Assembly: GCF_016862455.1 (NCBI RefSeq)
Contig: NZ_BOMZ01000075.1
Location: 1-64,000, forward strand
Origin: Actinoplanes utahensis
GTDB lineage: Bacteria > Actinomycetota > Actinomycetes > Mycobacteriales > Micromonosporaceae
Direction: 5' to 3'
DNA: 64,000 nt
The notes beneath the pieces are model-generated. The model had not been told where the DNA came from and ran no database searches. It saw only the letters and a list, made by a program, of their open reading frames with translations. Positions within the stretch are counted from its first letter, which is position 1, and every line of letters begins with the position of its first letter. Made by a program: the position numbers and the translations under genes. Positions 44,786-52,544 of this stretch are shown here, in pieces.

Positions 44786-46243
44786 CTAAGGATTTGCGGC
44801 GCCGATCCAGGCGGCGGTGTCCGGCGGGAGGGCGCCGCCGGGGGTGAGGGGGCCGCTGGCGAGCAGGAGCCGCCCGGGTGGCAGCGGGACCGGGGTGGCG
44901 CCCATGGCGACGGCCAGGGTGAGGGCGGGGCGGTGGGCCAGCAGCCGGTCGTCGTGGTCGACGGTGACGGTGACCGGGTCGTCGGGGGACAGGGCCAGGT
45001 CACGGCGCAGGGCGATCGCGGCCCGGGTCAGGGGCAGGGCCGGCGACGCCAGATGCTCGTCCCAGGAGTCCGGGACGGGGAGCCACGGTGGCGCTGAGCC
45101 GGGTGGGGAGAATCCGTCCGGCCAGGGCAGCGGGACCCGGCAGCCGTCGCGGGAGAAGCCGGAGCGCCGCCACGCCGGGTCCTGGCGGGCGTCGCCGGGC
45201 ACGTCCGCCTCCGGCAGGCTGTACTCCTGACCCTGGTAGAGGTAGGCGGCGCCGGGCAGGCCGAGGATCGTCAGCAGGGCGGCCCGGGCGCGGGCCGGGT
45301 TGCCGTAACGGGTGGCCGTGCGGACCACGTCGTGGTTCTCGACGACCCAGGTCACCGGGGGATGGGCCAGCAGGCGGGTGATGGTGTCGCGCCACGCGGG
45401 CGCGTTCCACGGGGCGATCAGGAACTCGAAGGCGAACGACTGGTGCAGGCGGTCCGGGCCGACGTAGGCCGCGGCGCGGTGCGGGTCGAGGTTGACCTCG
45501 CCGATCAGGGCGCGCGGGGGGTCGTACGTCTCGGTGATCGCCCGCCAGCGGCGGTAGACCTCGATGGTCTCCGGCTGATCGCAGCACAGCGGGTTGCCGC
45601 GCAGCCGGCCGGGCTCGGGGACCGTGCCGGCCGGCAGCGACGGCAGGCCGTCGGCCTTGAACAGGCCGTGCGCGACGTCGATGCGCAGCCCGTCGGCGCC
45701 CCGGTCCAGCCAGAACCGGAGCACGTCGTCGAAGTACGGCGCGGTCCGCGGGTCACGCCAGTTCCAGTCGGGTTGCTCCGGCGCGTACAGGTGCAGGTAC
45801 CACGAGCCGTCCGGGACCCGGGTCCAGGCCGGGCCGCCGAAGACGCTGGGCCAGTCGTTCGGGGTGTCGGCGAAGTGGAAGCGGGCGCGGGCCGACGGGT
45901 CACCCGCCAGCGCGGCCCGGAAGAGCGGATGCTGGTCGGAGCAGTGGTTCGGCACGATGTCGACGATCACCCGCAGGCCGAGGCCGTGGGCGCGGGCCAC
46001 GAACGTGTCGAAGTCCGCCAGCGAGCCGAAGAGGGGATCGACGTCGGTGTAGTCGCTCACGTCGTACCCGTGGTCGGCCTGGGGCGACCGCTGGAACGGC
46101 GTCAGCCAGACGGCGTCGGCGCCCAGCCCGGCGATGTGATCGAGGCGGGCCGTCAGGCCCGCCAGATCACCGACGCCGTCCCCGGAGGCGTCCGCGAACG
46201 AACGCGGATAGACCTGATAGACGACTCCGTCGCGCCACCACAT
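44786..46243 (-). CDS. GH13 alpha-glucosidase-like enzyme
   Basis: 485-residue alpha-amylase superfamily protein without signal peptide. It starts MWWRDGVVYQVYPRSFADASGDGVGDL, the usual start of GH13 oligosaccharide hydrolases. Conserved regions: DIVPNH (I), GLRIDVAHG with the nucleophile Asp (II), LIGEVNL with the acid Glu (III), and VVENHDVVR (IV). Likely hydrolyses imported maltose, isomaltose or trehalose-like oligosaccharides. A sugar ABC importer lies 2 kb away. It follows a small 51-residue gene on the same strand by 11 bp. Confidence 0.9.
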   Translation of the reverse strand: MWWRDGVVYQVYPRSFADASGDGVGDLAGLTARLDHIAGLGADAVWLTPFQRSPQADHGYDVSDYTDVDPLFGSLADFDTFVARAHGLGLRVIVDIVPNHCSDQHPLFRAALAGDPSARARFHFADTPNDWPSVFGGPAWTRVPDGSWYLHLYAPEQPDWNWRDPRTAPYFDDVLRFWLDRGADGLRIDVAHGLFKADGLPSLPAGTVPEPGRLRGNPLCCDQPETIEVYRRWRAITETYDPPRALIGEVNLDPHRAAAYVGPDRLHQSFAFEFLIAPWNAPAWRDTITRLLAHPPVTWVVENHDVVRTATRYGNPARARAALLTILGLPGAAYLYQGQEYSLPEADVPGDARQDPAWRRSGFSRDGCRVPLPWPDGFSPPGSAPPWLPVPDSWDEHLASPALPLTRAAIALRRDLALSPDDPVTVTVDHDDRLLAHRPALTLAVAMGATPVPLPPGRLLLASGPLTPGGALPPDTAAWIGAANP

Positions 46244-46254
46244 GACCGCCGGGG

Positions 46255-46410
46255 TCAGCGGCGGTGCCCACGGCCCTGCAGCCGGGCGAACAGGCTGCGG
46301 AGGCGCTGCTGGTTCTCCGGTTTGGCGAGCTGACGGCGGCCCTGGTCGGCCAGCCGGCGGCCGTTCGGGCCCTGCAGGAATGCTTGGATGCGCTGAGTGA
46401 TCGTAGCCAT
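46255..46410 (-). CDS. small basic protein, 51 residues, unknown
   Basis: MATITQRIQAFLQGPNGRRL begins a short, highly basic protein rich in Gln and Arg that should be largely helical. It looks like small conserved actinobacterial proteins of unknown function. A second ATG nine bases upstream (MKYM) is possible. It lies 11 bp before the GH13 start on the same strand and opposite the aldehyde dehydrogenase. No ribosome binding site is clear. Confidence 0.6.
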   Translation of the reverse strand: MATITQRIQAFLQGPNGRRLADQGRRQLAKPENQQRLRSLFARLQGRGHRR

Positions 46411-46498
46411 GTACTTCATGTGCCCAGTCGAGGCGTAGCACAACCCTGCACGGGGGACGATGCTCTCCGGGGGGACCCCTTCGACGTGAGGAGCTGCC

Positions 46499-47926
46499 GT
46501 GGAGACCGAACTGTTCATCGCCGGGAAGTGGGTGCCCGCCTCCGCGGGCGGCCGGTTCGACGTGCACGACCCGGCGACCGGTGACGTGATCGCGTCGGTG
46601 GCCGACGGCGGTGAGGCGGACGCGATCGCCGCGGTGGACGCGGCGGCCGCGGCGGGCGCGGGCTGGGCGGCGACAGCCCCGAGGGTACGGTCGGAGGTGC
46701 TGCGCCGGGCGTTCGAGCTGATGACCGAGCGGGCCGCCGAACTGGCGCGACTGATCAGCCTGGAGAACGGCAAGGCGCTGACCGACGCCAAGGGCGAGGT
46801 GACGTACGCCGCCGAGTTCTTCCGCTGGTTCGCCGAGGAGGCGGTCCGGGCCGACGGCGCGATCGCAACCGCCCCGTCCGGCGCCAACCGGATCCTGGTG
46901 ACCCGGCAGCCGGTGGGCGTCTGCGTGCTGGTCACGCCGTGGAACTTCCCGGCCGCGATGGCCACCCGCAAGATCGGTCCGGCGCTGGCGGCCGGCTGCA
47001 CGGTGATCCTCAAACCGGCCAGTGACACCCCGCTGACCGCCCTGGCCATGGCGGCGATCCTGGCCGAGGCGGGCGTGCCCGAGGGCGTGGTGAACGTGCT
47101 GCCGTCGCGCAGCTCGGGCCGGGTCGTGTCGGCGATGCTGCGCGACCCGCGGGTGCGCAAGCTGTCCTTCACCGGCTCCACCGAGGTGGGCCGGATCCTG
47201 CTCGCGCAGGCCGCCGACAACGTCGTGAACACGTCGATGGAGCTGGGCGGGAACGCGCCGTTCGTGGTGTTCGCCGACGCCGACCTGGATGCCGCGGTGG
47301 ACGGCGCGATGATCGCGAAGATGCGCAACGGCGGCGAGGCGTGCACCGCCGCGAACCGGTTCTTCGTCGAGGCGCCGGTCGCCGGGCAGTTCGCCCGCAA
47401 GCTGGCGCAGCGGATGTCCGCGCTCGTCGTCGGCCCGGGCACGGACGAGAAGACGCAGGTCGGCCCGCTGGTCAACGAGGACACCGTGGCGAAGGTGGAC
47501 AGCCTGGTCAAGGGCGCTCTGGACGGTGGCGCGGAGGCGGTCACCGGCGGCAGCCGGCCGGACGGGCCGGGCTTCTACTACCCGCCGACGGTGCTGACCG
47601 GGGTGCCCGCGGACGCGCCGATCCTGCGCGAGGAGATCTTCGGGCCGGTCGCGCCGATCGTCGCGTTCACCGGCGAGGAGGAGGCCGTGCGGCTCGCCAA
47701 CGACACCGAGTACGGCCTGGTGGCGTACGTCTACACGCAGGACCTGGCGCGCGGGCTGCGGGTCAGCGAGGCGATCGAGGCCGGCATGGTCGGCCTGAAC
47801 CGGGGCCTGGTCAGCGACCCGGCGGCGCCGTTCGGCGGGGTGAAACAGAGCGGGATCGGCCGCGAGGGCGGGCACGAGGGGCTGCTCGAATACCTGGAGT
47901 CGAAGTACATCGCGGTGAACTGGTGA
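46499..47926 (+). CDS. gabD: succinate-semialdehyde dehydrogenase-like ALDH
   Basis: 475-residue NAD(P)+-dependent aldehyde dehydrogenase. VTPWNFPAAMATRKIGPAL near 141-159 binds cofactor, Glu is in MELGGNAP near 248, and the catalytic Cys is in GGEACTAANRF near 281. The motif order and ends (ELFIAGKWVPA; FGGVKQSGIGREGGHEGLLEYLESKYI) match the GabD subfamily that oxidises succinate semialdehyde. GTG 46499 is preceded by GAGGAG. Stands alone; no gabT nearby, so the exact aldehyde is not certain. Confidence 0.88.
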   Translation: METELFIAGKWVPASAGGRFDVHDPATGDVIASVADGGEADAIAAVDAAAAAGAGWAATAPRVRSEVLRRAFELMTERAAELARLISLENGKALTDAKGEVTYAAEFFRWFAEEAVRADGAIATAPSGANRILVTRQPVGVCVLVTPWNFPAAMATRKIGPALAAGCTVILKPASDTPLTALAMAAILAEAGVPEGVVNVLPSRSSGRVVSAMLRDPRVRKLSFTGSTEVGRILLAQAADNVVNTSMELGGNAPFVVFADADLDAAVDGAMIAKMRNGGEACTAANRFFVEAPVAGQFARKLAQRMSALVVGPGTDEKTQVGPLVNEDTVAKVDSLVKGALDGGAEAVTGGSRPDGPGFYYPPTVLTGVPADAPILREEIFGPVAPIVAFTGEEEAVRLANDTEYGLVAYVYTQDLARGLRVSEAIEAGMVGLNRGLVSDPAAPFGGVKQSGIGREGGHEGLLEYLESKYIAVNW

Positions 47927-48001
47927 ACGCTCGGCTCGCGTAACCCGCCCACCGGACTTACCGTCTTTGATGTAACCCATCCGTAACGGGGGTGCGTCTC
48001 G

Positions 48002-49366
48002 ATGACGAGGTCCAGGTGGTCGGCTGCGGCAGCGGCCCTGATGCTCAGCGTGACAATCGCCGGGTGCGGCGACGACGGCGGCGGCGGTGAGGACGGCGGC
48101 ACACTCACCGTCTGGAGCCTGGAGAACCTGACCGACCGGGTGCAGGCGACCCAGAAGATCGTCGACAAGTTCACCGCCGCCACCGGCATCCAGGTGAAAC
48201 TCGTGGCGACCGACGAGAACCAGTTCAGCAACCTGATCACCAACGCGGCCGCGGCCGGGACCCTGCCGGACGTCGTCGGCGCGCTGCCGCTGGCGGCCGT
48301 GGCGCAGATGCACACCAACGAGCTGGTCGACACCGAAGCCGCCAAGGCCGTGGTCGACCAGCTCGGCGCGAGCGGGTTCTCCCCCCGGGCGCTGGAGCTG
48401 ACCAGCCAGGACGGGGCGCAGTTGGCCGTACCGTCGGATGCCTGGGCACAGCTGCTCTTCTACCGCAAGGACCTCTTCGACGCCGCGGGCCTGCCGAAAC
48501 CGGAGACGTACGACGCGATCCGCGCCGCCGCGCAGAAGCTGAACTCCAAGGACGTCGCCGGCATGGCCATCGCGACGGTCGGCAACGACGCCTTCACCCA
48601 GCAGACCTTCGAGAACCTGGCGCTCGGCAACGGCTGCCAGCTCGTCGACGAGGCCAAGAACGTGCAGCTGGAGTCGCCGCAGTGCGTGGCCACCTTCCAG
48701 CTCTACTCCGACCTGGTGAAGAACTGGTCGGTGCCGGGCGCCCAGGACGTCGACACCACCCGGGCCACGTACTTCTCCGGCAAGGCGGCCATGGTCGTCT
48801 GGTCGTCGTTCCTGCTCGACGAGCTGGCCGGTCTCCGCAACGACGCCCTGCCCACCTGCGCGCAGTGCAAGAGCGACCCGGCCTGGCTGGCGAAGAACAC
48901 CGGGGTGGTCACCGGCATCGCCGGCCCGGGCGGGCAGCCCGCCCAGTTCGGCGAGATCACCAGCTGGGCGATCACCAGGGAGAGCCCGCGCAGCGAACAG
49001 GCGCGGAAGTTCGTCGCGTACATGATGAACGAGGGCTACGCGGACTGGCTCGCCATCGCCCCGGAGGGCAAGATCCCGGTACGCCAGGGCGCCGCGGACT
49101 GGAAGTCGCTGCCGGCCGGCGTGGACACCAAGAAACCGCTGGCCGAGATCTACCCGGCGGACGTGCTCGACACCCTCAGCAAGAGCCCGGACACGTTCCA
49201 GCGCTGGGGGTTCCCGCAGAAGCAGGGCGCCCTGGTCGGCGCCACCCTCGGTGAGCTGCCGGTGCCCAAGGCGATCAACGATCTCGCCGGCGGCCAGCTG
49301 GACGCGGCCGAAGCGGCGAAACAGGCCAGTGAGGACGTCAAAGTGATCCAGAAGTCCCTGGGCTGA
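48002..49366 (+). CDS. sugar ABC transporter substrate-binding lipoprotein
   Basis: 454-residue family 1 solute-binding protein. Lipobox TIAGC with Cys22, followed by a Gly/Asp spacer. The fold begins GGTLTVWSLENLTDRV. Cys pairs at LGNGCQLV, SPQCVATF and PTCAQCKSD suggest disulphides. It leads an operon with two permease genes and no ATPase gene. The nearby GH13 enzyme suggests an oligosaccharide ligand, which is not provable here. Confidence 0.88.
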   Translation: MTRSRWSAAAAALMLSVTIAGCGDDGGGGEDGGTLTVWSLENLTDRVQATQKIVDKFTAATGIQVKLVATDENQFSNLITNAAAAGTLPDVVGALPLAAVAQMHTNELVDTEAAKAVVDQLGASGFSPRALELTSQDGAQLAVPSDAWAQLLFYRKDLFDAAGLPKPETYDAIRAAAQKLNSKDVAGMAIATVGNDAFTQQTFENLALGNGCQLVDEAKNVQLESPQCVATFQLYSDLVKNWSVPGAQDVDTTRATYFSGKAAMVVWSSFLLDELAGLRNDALPTCAQCKSDPAWLAKNTGVVTGIAGPGGQPAQFGEITSWAITRESPRSEQARKFVAYMMNEGYADWLAIAPEGKIPVRQGAADWKSLPAGVDTKKPLAEIYPADVLDTLSKSPDTFQRWGFPQKQGALVGATLGELPVPKAINDLAGGQLDAAEAAKQASEDVKVIQKSLG

Positions 49367-49369
49367 CAG

Positions 49370-50323
49370 GTGGGCAAGCCACTCACCGCCCGGCAGCGGG
49401 AGAGCCGCGCCGGGCTGGCCTATCTGTCCCCGACCCTCGTCGTCGTCCTGGTCGTGGTGGTGCTGCCGATCCTCTGGACGGTCATGCTGGCCTTCCAGCG
49501 GATCCGGCTGATCAACCTGCGCCGGGCCGGGGTCTTCGGCCAGTACACCCTGGCGAACCTGGAGACCGTGCTGAACTCGCCGGGCTTCTGGTCGTCGCTG
49601 TGGACCACCCTGGTCTACACGGTCGGCTCCACCTTCGGCTCGATCGTGCTCGGCCTGATCGCGGCGCTCACCCTGCGCAGCCGGTTCCGGGGCCGCACGC
49701 TGGTCCGCGGTTCGGTGCTGCTGCCGTACGTGGCGCCGGTCGTGTCCGTGGCCTTCGTCTGGAACGTCCTGCTCAGCCCGCAGTTCGGCCTGGTCAACGA
49801 CTGGGGTGTGCGGTTCCTCGGCTGGGACCGCCCGATCGCGTTCCTCAGCCAGCGCGAGTACGCGCTCAACCTGCTCGGCTGGCACATCGACGTGCCGATG
49901 GCGCTGCTCACCGTGATCGCGTTCGAGACGTGGCGGTACTTCCCGTTCGCGTTCCTGTTCCTGCTGGCCCGGCTGCAGGCGGTGCCCGGCGACCTGGAGG
50001 AGGCGGCCCGGGTCGACGGCGCCGCGCCCACCCAGATGTTCCGGCACATCCTGCTGCCGCAGCTGGGCGCGGTGATCGCGCTGCTCAGCGTGCTGCGGTT
50101 CATCATGACGTTCAACAAGTTCGACGACGTCTATCTGCTGACCGGTGGTGGCGCCGGGACGGAGGTGGTGAGCGTCCGGGTGTACGAGTACCTCACCGCC
50201 CGCTTCGACATCGGCGCCGCCGCCGCCCAGGCGCTGGTGCTGGCCGGCGGCCTGCTCGTGCTGCTGGCGATCTACCTGCGCTTCTTCGCGCCCCGCATCG
50301 AGGCCGCCGAGGGGGAGGGCTGA
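49370..50323 (+). CDS. carbohydrate ABC permease (MalF type)
   Basis: 317-residue permease with six spans. LSPTLVVVLVVVVLPILWTVML opens the first helix, and EEAARVDGAAPTQMFRHILLP near residue 206 is the EAA loop. GTG starts three bases after the binding-protein stop, and its TGA shares a base with the next ATG, so all three genes are one operon. Confidence 0.9.
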   Translation: MGKPLTARQRESRAGLAYLSPTLVVVLVVVVLPILWTVMLAFQRIRLINLRRAGVFGQYTLANLETVLNSPGFWSSLWTTLVYTVGSTFGSIVLGLIAALTLRSRFRGRTLVRGSVLLPYVAPVVSVAFVWNVLLSPQFGLVNDWGVRFLGWDRPIAFLSQREYALNLLGWHIDVPMALLTVIAFETWRYFPFAFLFLLARLQAVPGDLEEAARVDGAAPTQMFRHILLPQLGAVIALLSVLRFIMTFNKFDDVYLLTGGGAGTEVVSVRVYEYLTARFDIGAAAAQALVLAGGLLVLLAIYLRFFAPRIEAAEGEG

Positions 50324-51192
50324 TGGCCGACCGTGCCGAGGTGGAGACCCGGATCCTGCGGGTGCTCCGGCCGATCGTGATCACGCTGCTGGCGCTGATC
50401 ACCCTGTTCCCGTTCCTGTACATGCTCCTGCTGTCGATCCGCCCGATCGAGGACCTGCTGCGGGCCCCGGGCCAACTGTGGATCGAGCCGTCGGAGTGGA
50501 CCGTCCGCACCTACCGCGAGGTGCTGACCTCGGTGGGGGAGGGCGGGCAGGGGTTCCTCAAGTTCCTGGCCAACTCGGCGATCGTGTCGGTGGCAGCGAC
50601 CGCGCTGACCCTGCTGGTGTCGATCCCCGGGGCGTACGCGGTGGCCCGTCTGCGATTCGCCGGCCGCCGGCAGGTGCACTTCCTGTTCCTGTCGGTGTAC
50701 CTGTTCCCGTCGATCCTGCTGGCGATTCCGCTGTTCGTGCTGTTCACCCGGCTCGGGCTGCGCGGGTCGCTGGGCGGGCTGACGCTGGTGTACATCGCGC
50801 AGACCGTGCCGGTCTCGATCTACATGCTGCGCAACTACCTCTCCACGATCCCGGCGAGCCTGGAGGAGGCGGCGGCGATCGACGGCTACAGCCGCCTGCA
50901 GACGCTGCGCAAGGTGATCCTGCCGCTGGCCGCGCCCGCCGTGATGGCGAACGCCCTCTACGTCTTCATGATCGCCTGGAACGAGTTCCTCTTCGCTCTG
51001 CTCTTCCTGGTGGAAGATCGAGCCGATTGGACCGTCTCGCTCGGCCTGGCGCAGCTGTCGGGTGGCATCGAGGTCAGCAAAACCGTCCTGATGGCCGGTT
51101 CTGTTGTGCTGACCCTGCCGATTGTGATCATATTCTTCGCGGCGGAGCGGCTTCTCACCGAAGGATTGACGGCCGGCGCCGACAAGGGTTGA
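50323..51192 (+). CDS. carbohydrate ABC permease (MalG type)
   Basis: 289-residue permease with six spans. EEAAAIDGYSRLQTLRKVILP near residue 185 is the EAA loop. Start fixed by the TGATG overlap with the MalF-type gene. No ATPase gene follows, so this importer too probably relies on a shared MsiK-like ATPase. Confidence 0.9.
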   Translation: MADRAEVETRILRVLRPIVITLLALITLFPFLYMLLLSIRPIEDLLRAPGQLWIEPSEWTVRTYREVLTSVGEGGQGFLKFLANSAIVSVAATALTLLVSIPGAYAVARLRFAGRRQVHFLFLSVYLFPSILLAIPLFVLFTRLGLRGSLGGLTLVYIAQTVPVSIYMLRNYLSTIPASLEEAAAIDGYSRLQTLRKVILPLAAPAVMANALYVFMIAWNEFLFALLFLVEDRADWTVSLGLAQLSGGIEVSKTVLMAGSVVLTLPIVIIFFAAERLLTEGLTAGADKG

Positions 51193-51370
51193 CACGGGGG
51201 ACGTACCACGCGATCACAGCCAGTGATTGTTGGCAGGATCGCGACGAAAATGAATAATCTTGTTCCCCGGCCCCCACCCGATGTTGCGACCGTGACGCGC
51301 TGGCCGATACTTGGCGGACCGTTCAGCGTTCCACGCAGCTCGGGAACACCGTGAGAGGAAACACATCGCC

Positions 51371-52498
51371 ATGCGCAAGTCTCTGGCCACCCTGGTCACC
51401 GCCGGCCTGCTGACTTCGGTCATGCTCACGGCATGTGACGACGGGGGCGAAGACGGGGCCGCCGGCAACGTGGCGACCACCAGTGGCGGCAGCGAGAAGG
51501 TCACCGGCAACGACGGCATCGCCGTGATCCTCCCGGACACCAAGACCTCGCAGCGGTGGAGCACCGACGACCCGAAGTACCTCGAGGCGGCGTTCAAGAA
51601 GGCGAACGTGCCGTACCAGATCTTCAACGCCGAGGGCGACAAGAACGAGTTCCAGCGCATCGCCGAGACCGCCCTGGACAAGGGCTTCAAGGTGCTGATG
51701 ATCGTCAGCCTCGACTCGGTCAGCGGCAAGGCCGTCATTCAGAAGGCCCACGACCGCAAGGTGCCGGTGATCGACTACGACCGGCTCACCCTCAACGGCG
51801 GCGCCGACTACTACGTGAGCTTCGACAACCAGGAGGTCGGCCGTCTCCAGGCCAAGGAGCTGGAGAGCTGCCTGAAGGCCAAGGAGGTCGAGAAGCCGGT
51901 CATCGCCGAGCTGAACGGTTCGCCCACGGACAACAACGCCACCCTGTTCAAGGAGGGCTACGACGCCTACCTGAGCACGATGTTCAACAGTGGCCGGGCG
52001 GTCCAGGGACCCGACCAGTTCGTGCCGGAGTGGGACAACGACACCGGCCGCGAGATCTTCGCGCTGATGCTCAAGCAGTTCCCGAACATCAACGGCGTCC
52101 TCGCCGCCAACGACGGCCTCGGCAACGCGGCCATCGAGGTGCTCCGGGAGAAGGGCCTGGCCGGCAAGGTCCAGGTCACCGGCCAGGACGCGACGACCCA
52201 GGGCCTGCAGAACATCCTCGCCGGCGAGCAGTGCATGACGGTGTACAAGGACGTGAAATCGGAGGCGGACGCCGCCGCCGATCTGGCGATCAACCTGTAC
52301 CAGAACAAGAAGCCGCAGCTCAAGGACAAGCTGAAGGACCCCGAGTCGGGCGCCTACATTCAGTTCCGGAAGCTGGCCCCCAAGGCCATCACGATCAAGA
52401 ACGTGAAGTCCGTGGTCGAGGCCGGCTTCGTGGACCCCGCCGCGCTCTGCACCGCCAAGTACCGCAAGGCCTGCCGCACCGCCGGCATCATCAAGTGA
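51371..52498 (+). CDS. xylose-type sugar-binding lipoprotein, orphan
   Basis: 375-residue type I periplasmic-binding fold (XylF-like). Lipobox LTAC with Cys22. IAVILPDTKTSQRW and KVLMIVSLDSVSGKAVIQKAHDRKVPVIDYDRL follow the D-xylose-binding pattern, and GQDATTQGLQNILAGEQCMTVYKD closes the C-terminal lobe. Class II sugar importers normally have xylG/xylH-like genes beside them; here none follow, and a strong terminator comes next. It could feed a distant transporter or act as a sensor. ATG 51371 is chosen for the signal peptide. Confidence 0.88.
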   Translation: MRKSLATLVTAGLLTSVMLTACDDGGEDGAAGNVATTSGGSEKVTGNDGIAVILPDTKTSQRWSTDDPKYLEAAFKKANVPYQIFNAEGDKNEFQRIAETALDKGFKVLMIVSLDSVSGKAVIQKAHDRKVPVIDYDRLTLNGGADYYVSFDNQEVGRLQAKELESCLKAKEVEKPVIAELNGSPTDNNATLFKEGYDAYLSTMFNSGRAVQGPDQFVPEWDNDTGREIFALMLKQFPNINGVLAANDGLGNAAIEVLREKGLAGKVQVTGQDATTQGLQNILAGEQCMTVYKDVKSEADAAADLAINLYQNKKPQLKDKLKDPESGAYIQFRKLAPKAITIKNVKSVVEAGFVDPAALCTAKYRKACRTAGIIK

Positions 52499-52502
52499 CC
52501 GG

Positions 52503-52542
52503 CCGGTCCCCGGCGCCGGACGACTCCGGCGCCGGGGACCGG
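52503..52542. terminator. bidirectional 18-bp hairpin terminator
   Basis: Arms 52503-52520 and 52525-52542 (core GGTCCCCGGCGCCGGA) pair perfectly around CGAC, between the convergent sugar-binding and helicase genes. Confidence 0.85.
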
Positions 52543-52544
52543 GT

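Noticed and set aside
44786..50047. A 1753-codon minus-strand frame ending in the GH13 gene
   Set aside because: Only its last 485 codons are real (GH13). The rest is antisense to the aldehyde dehydrogenase and ABC genes.
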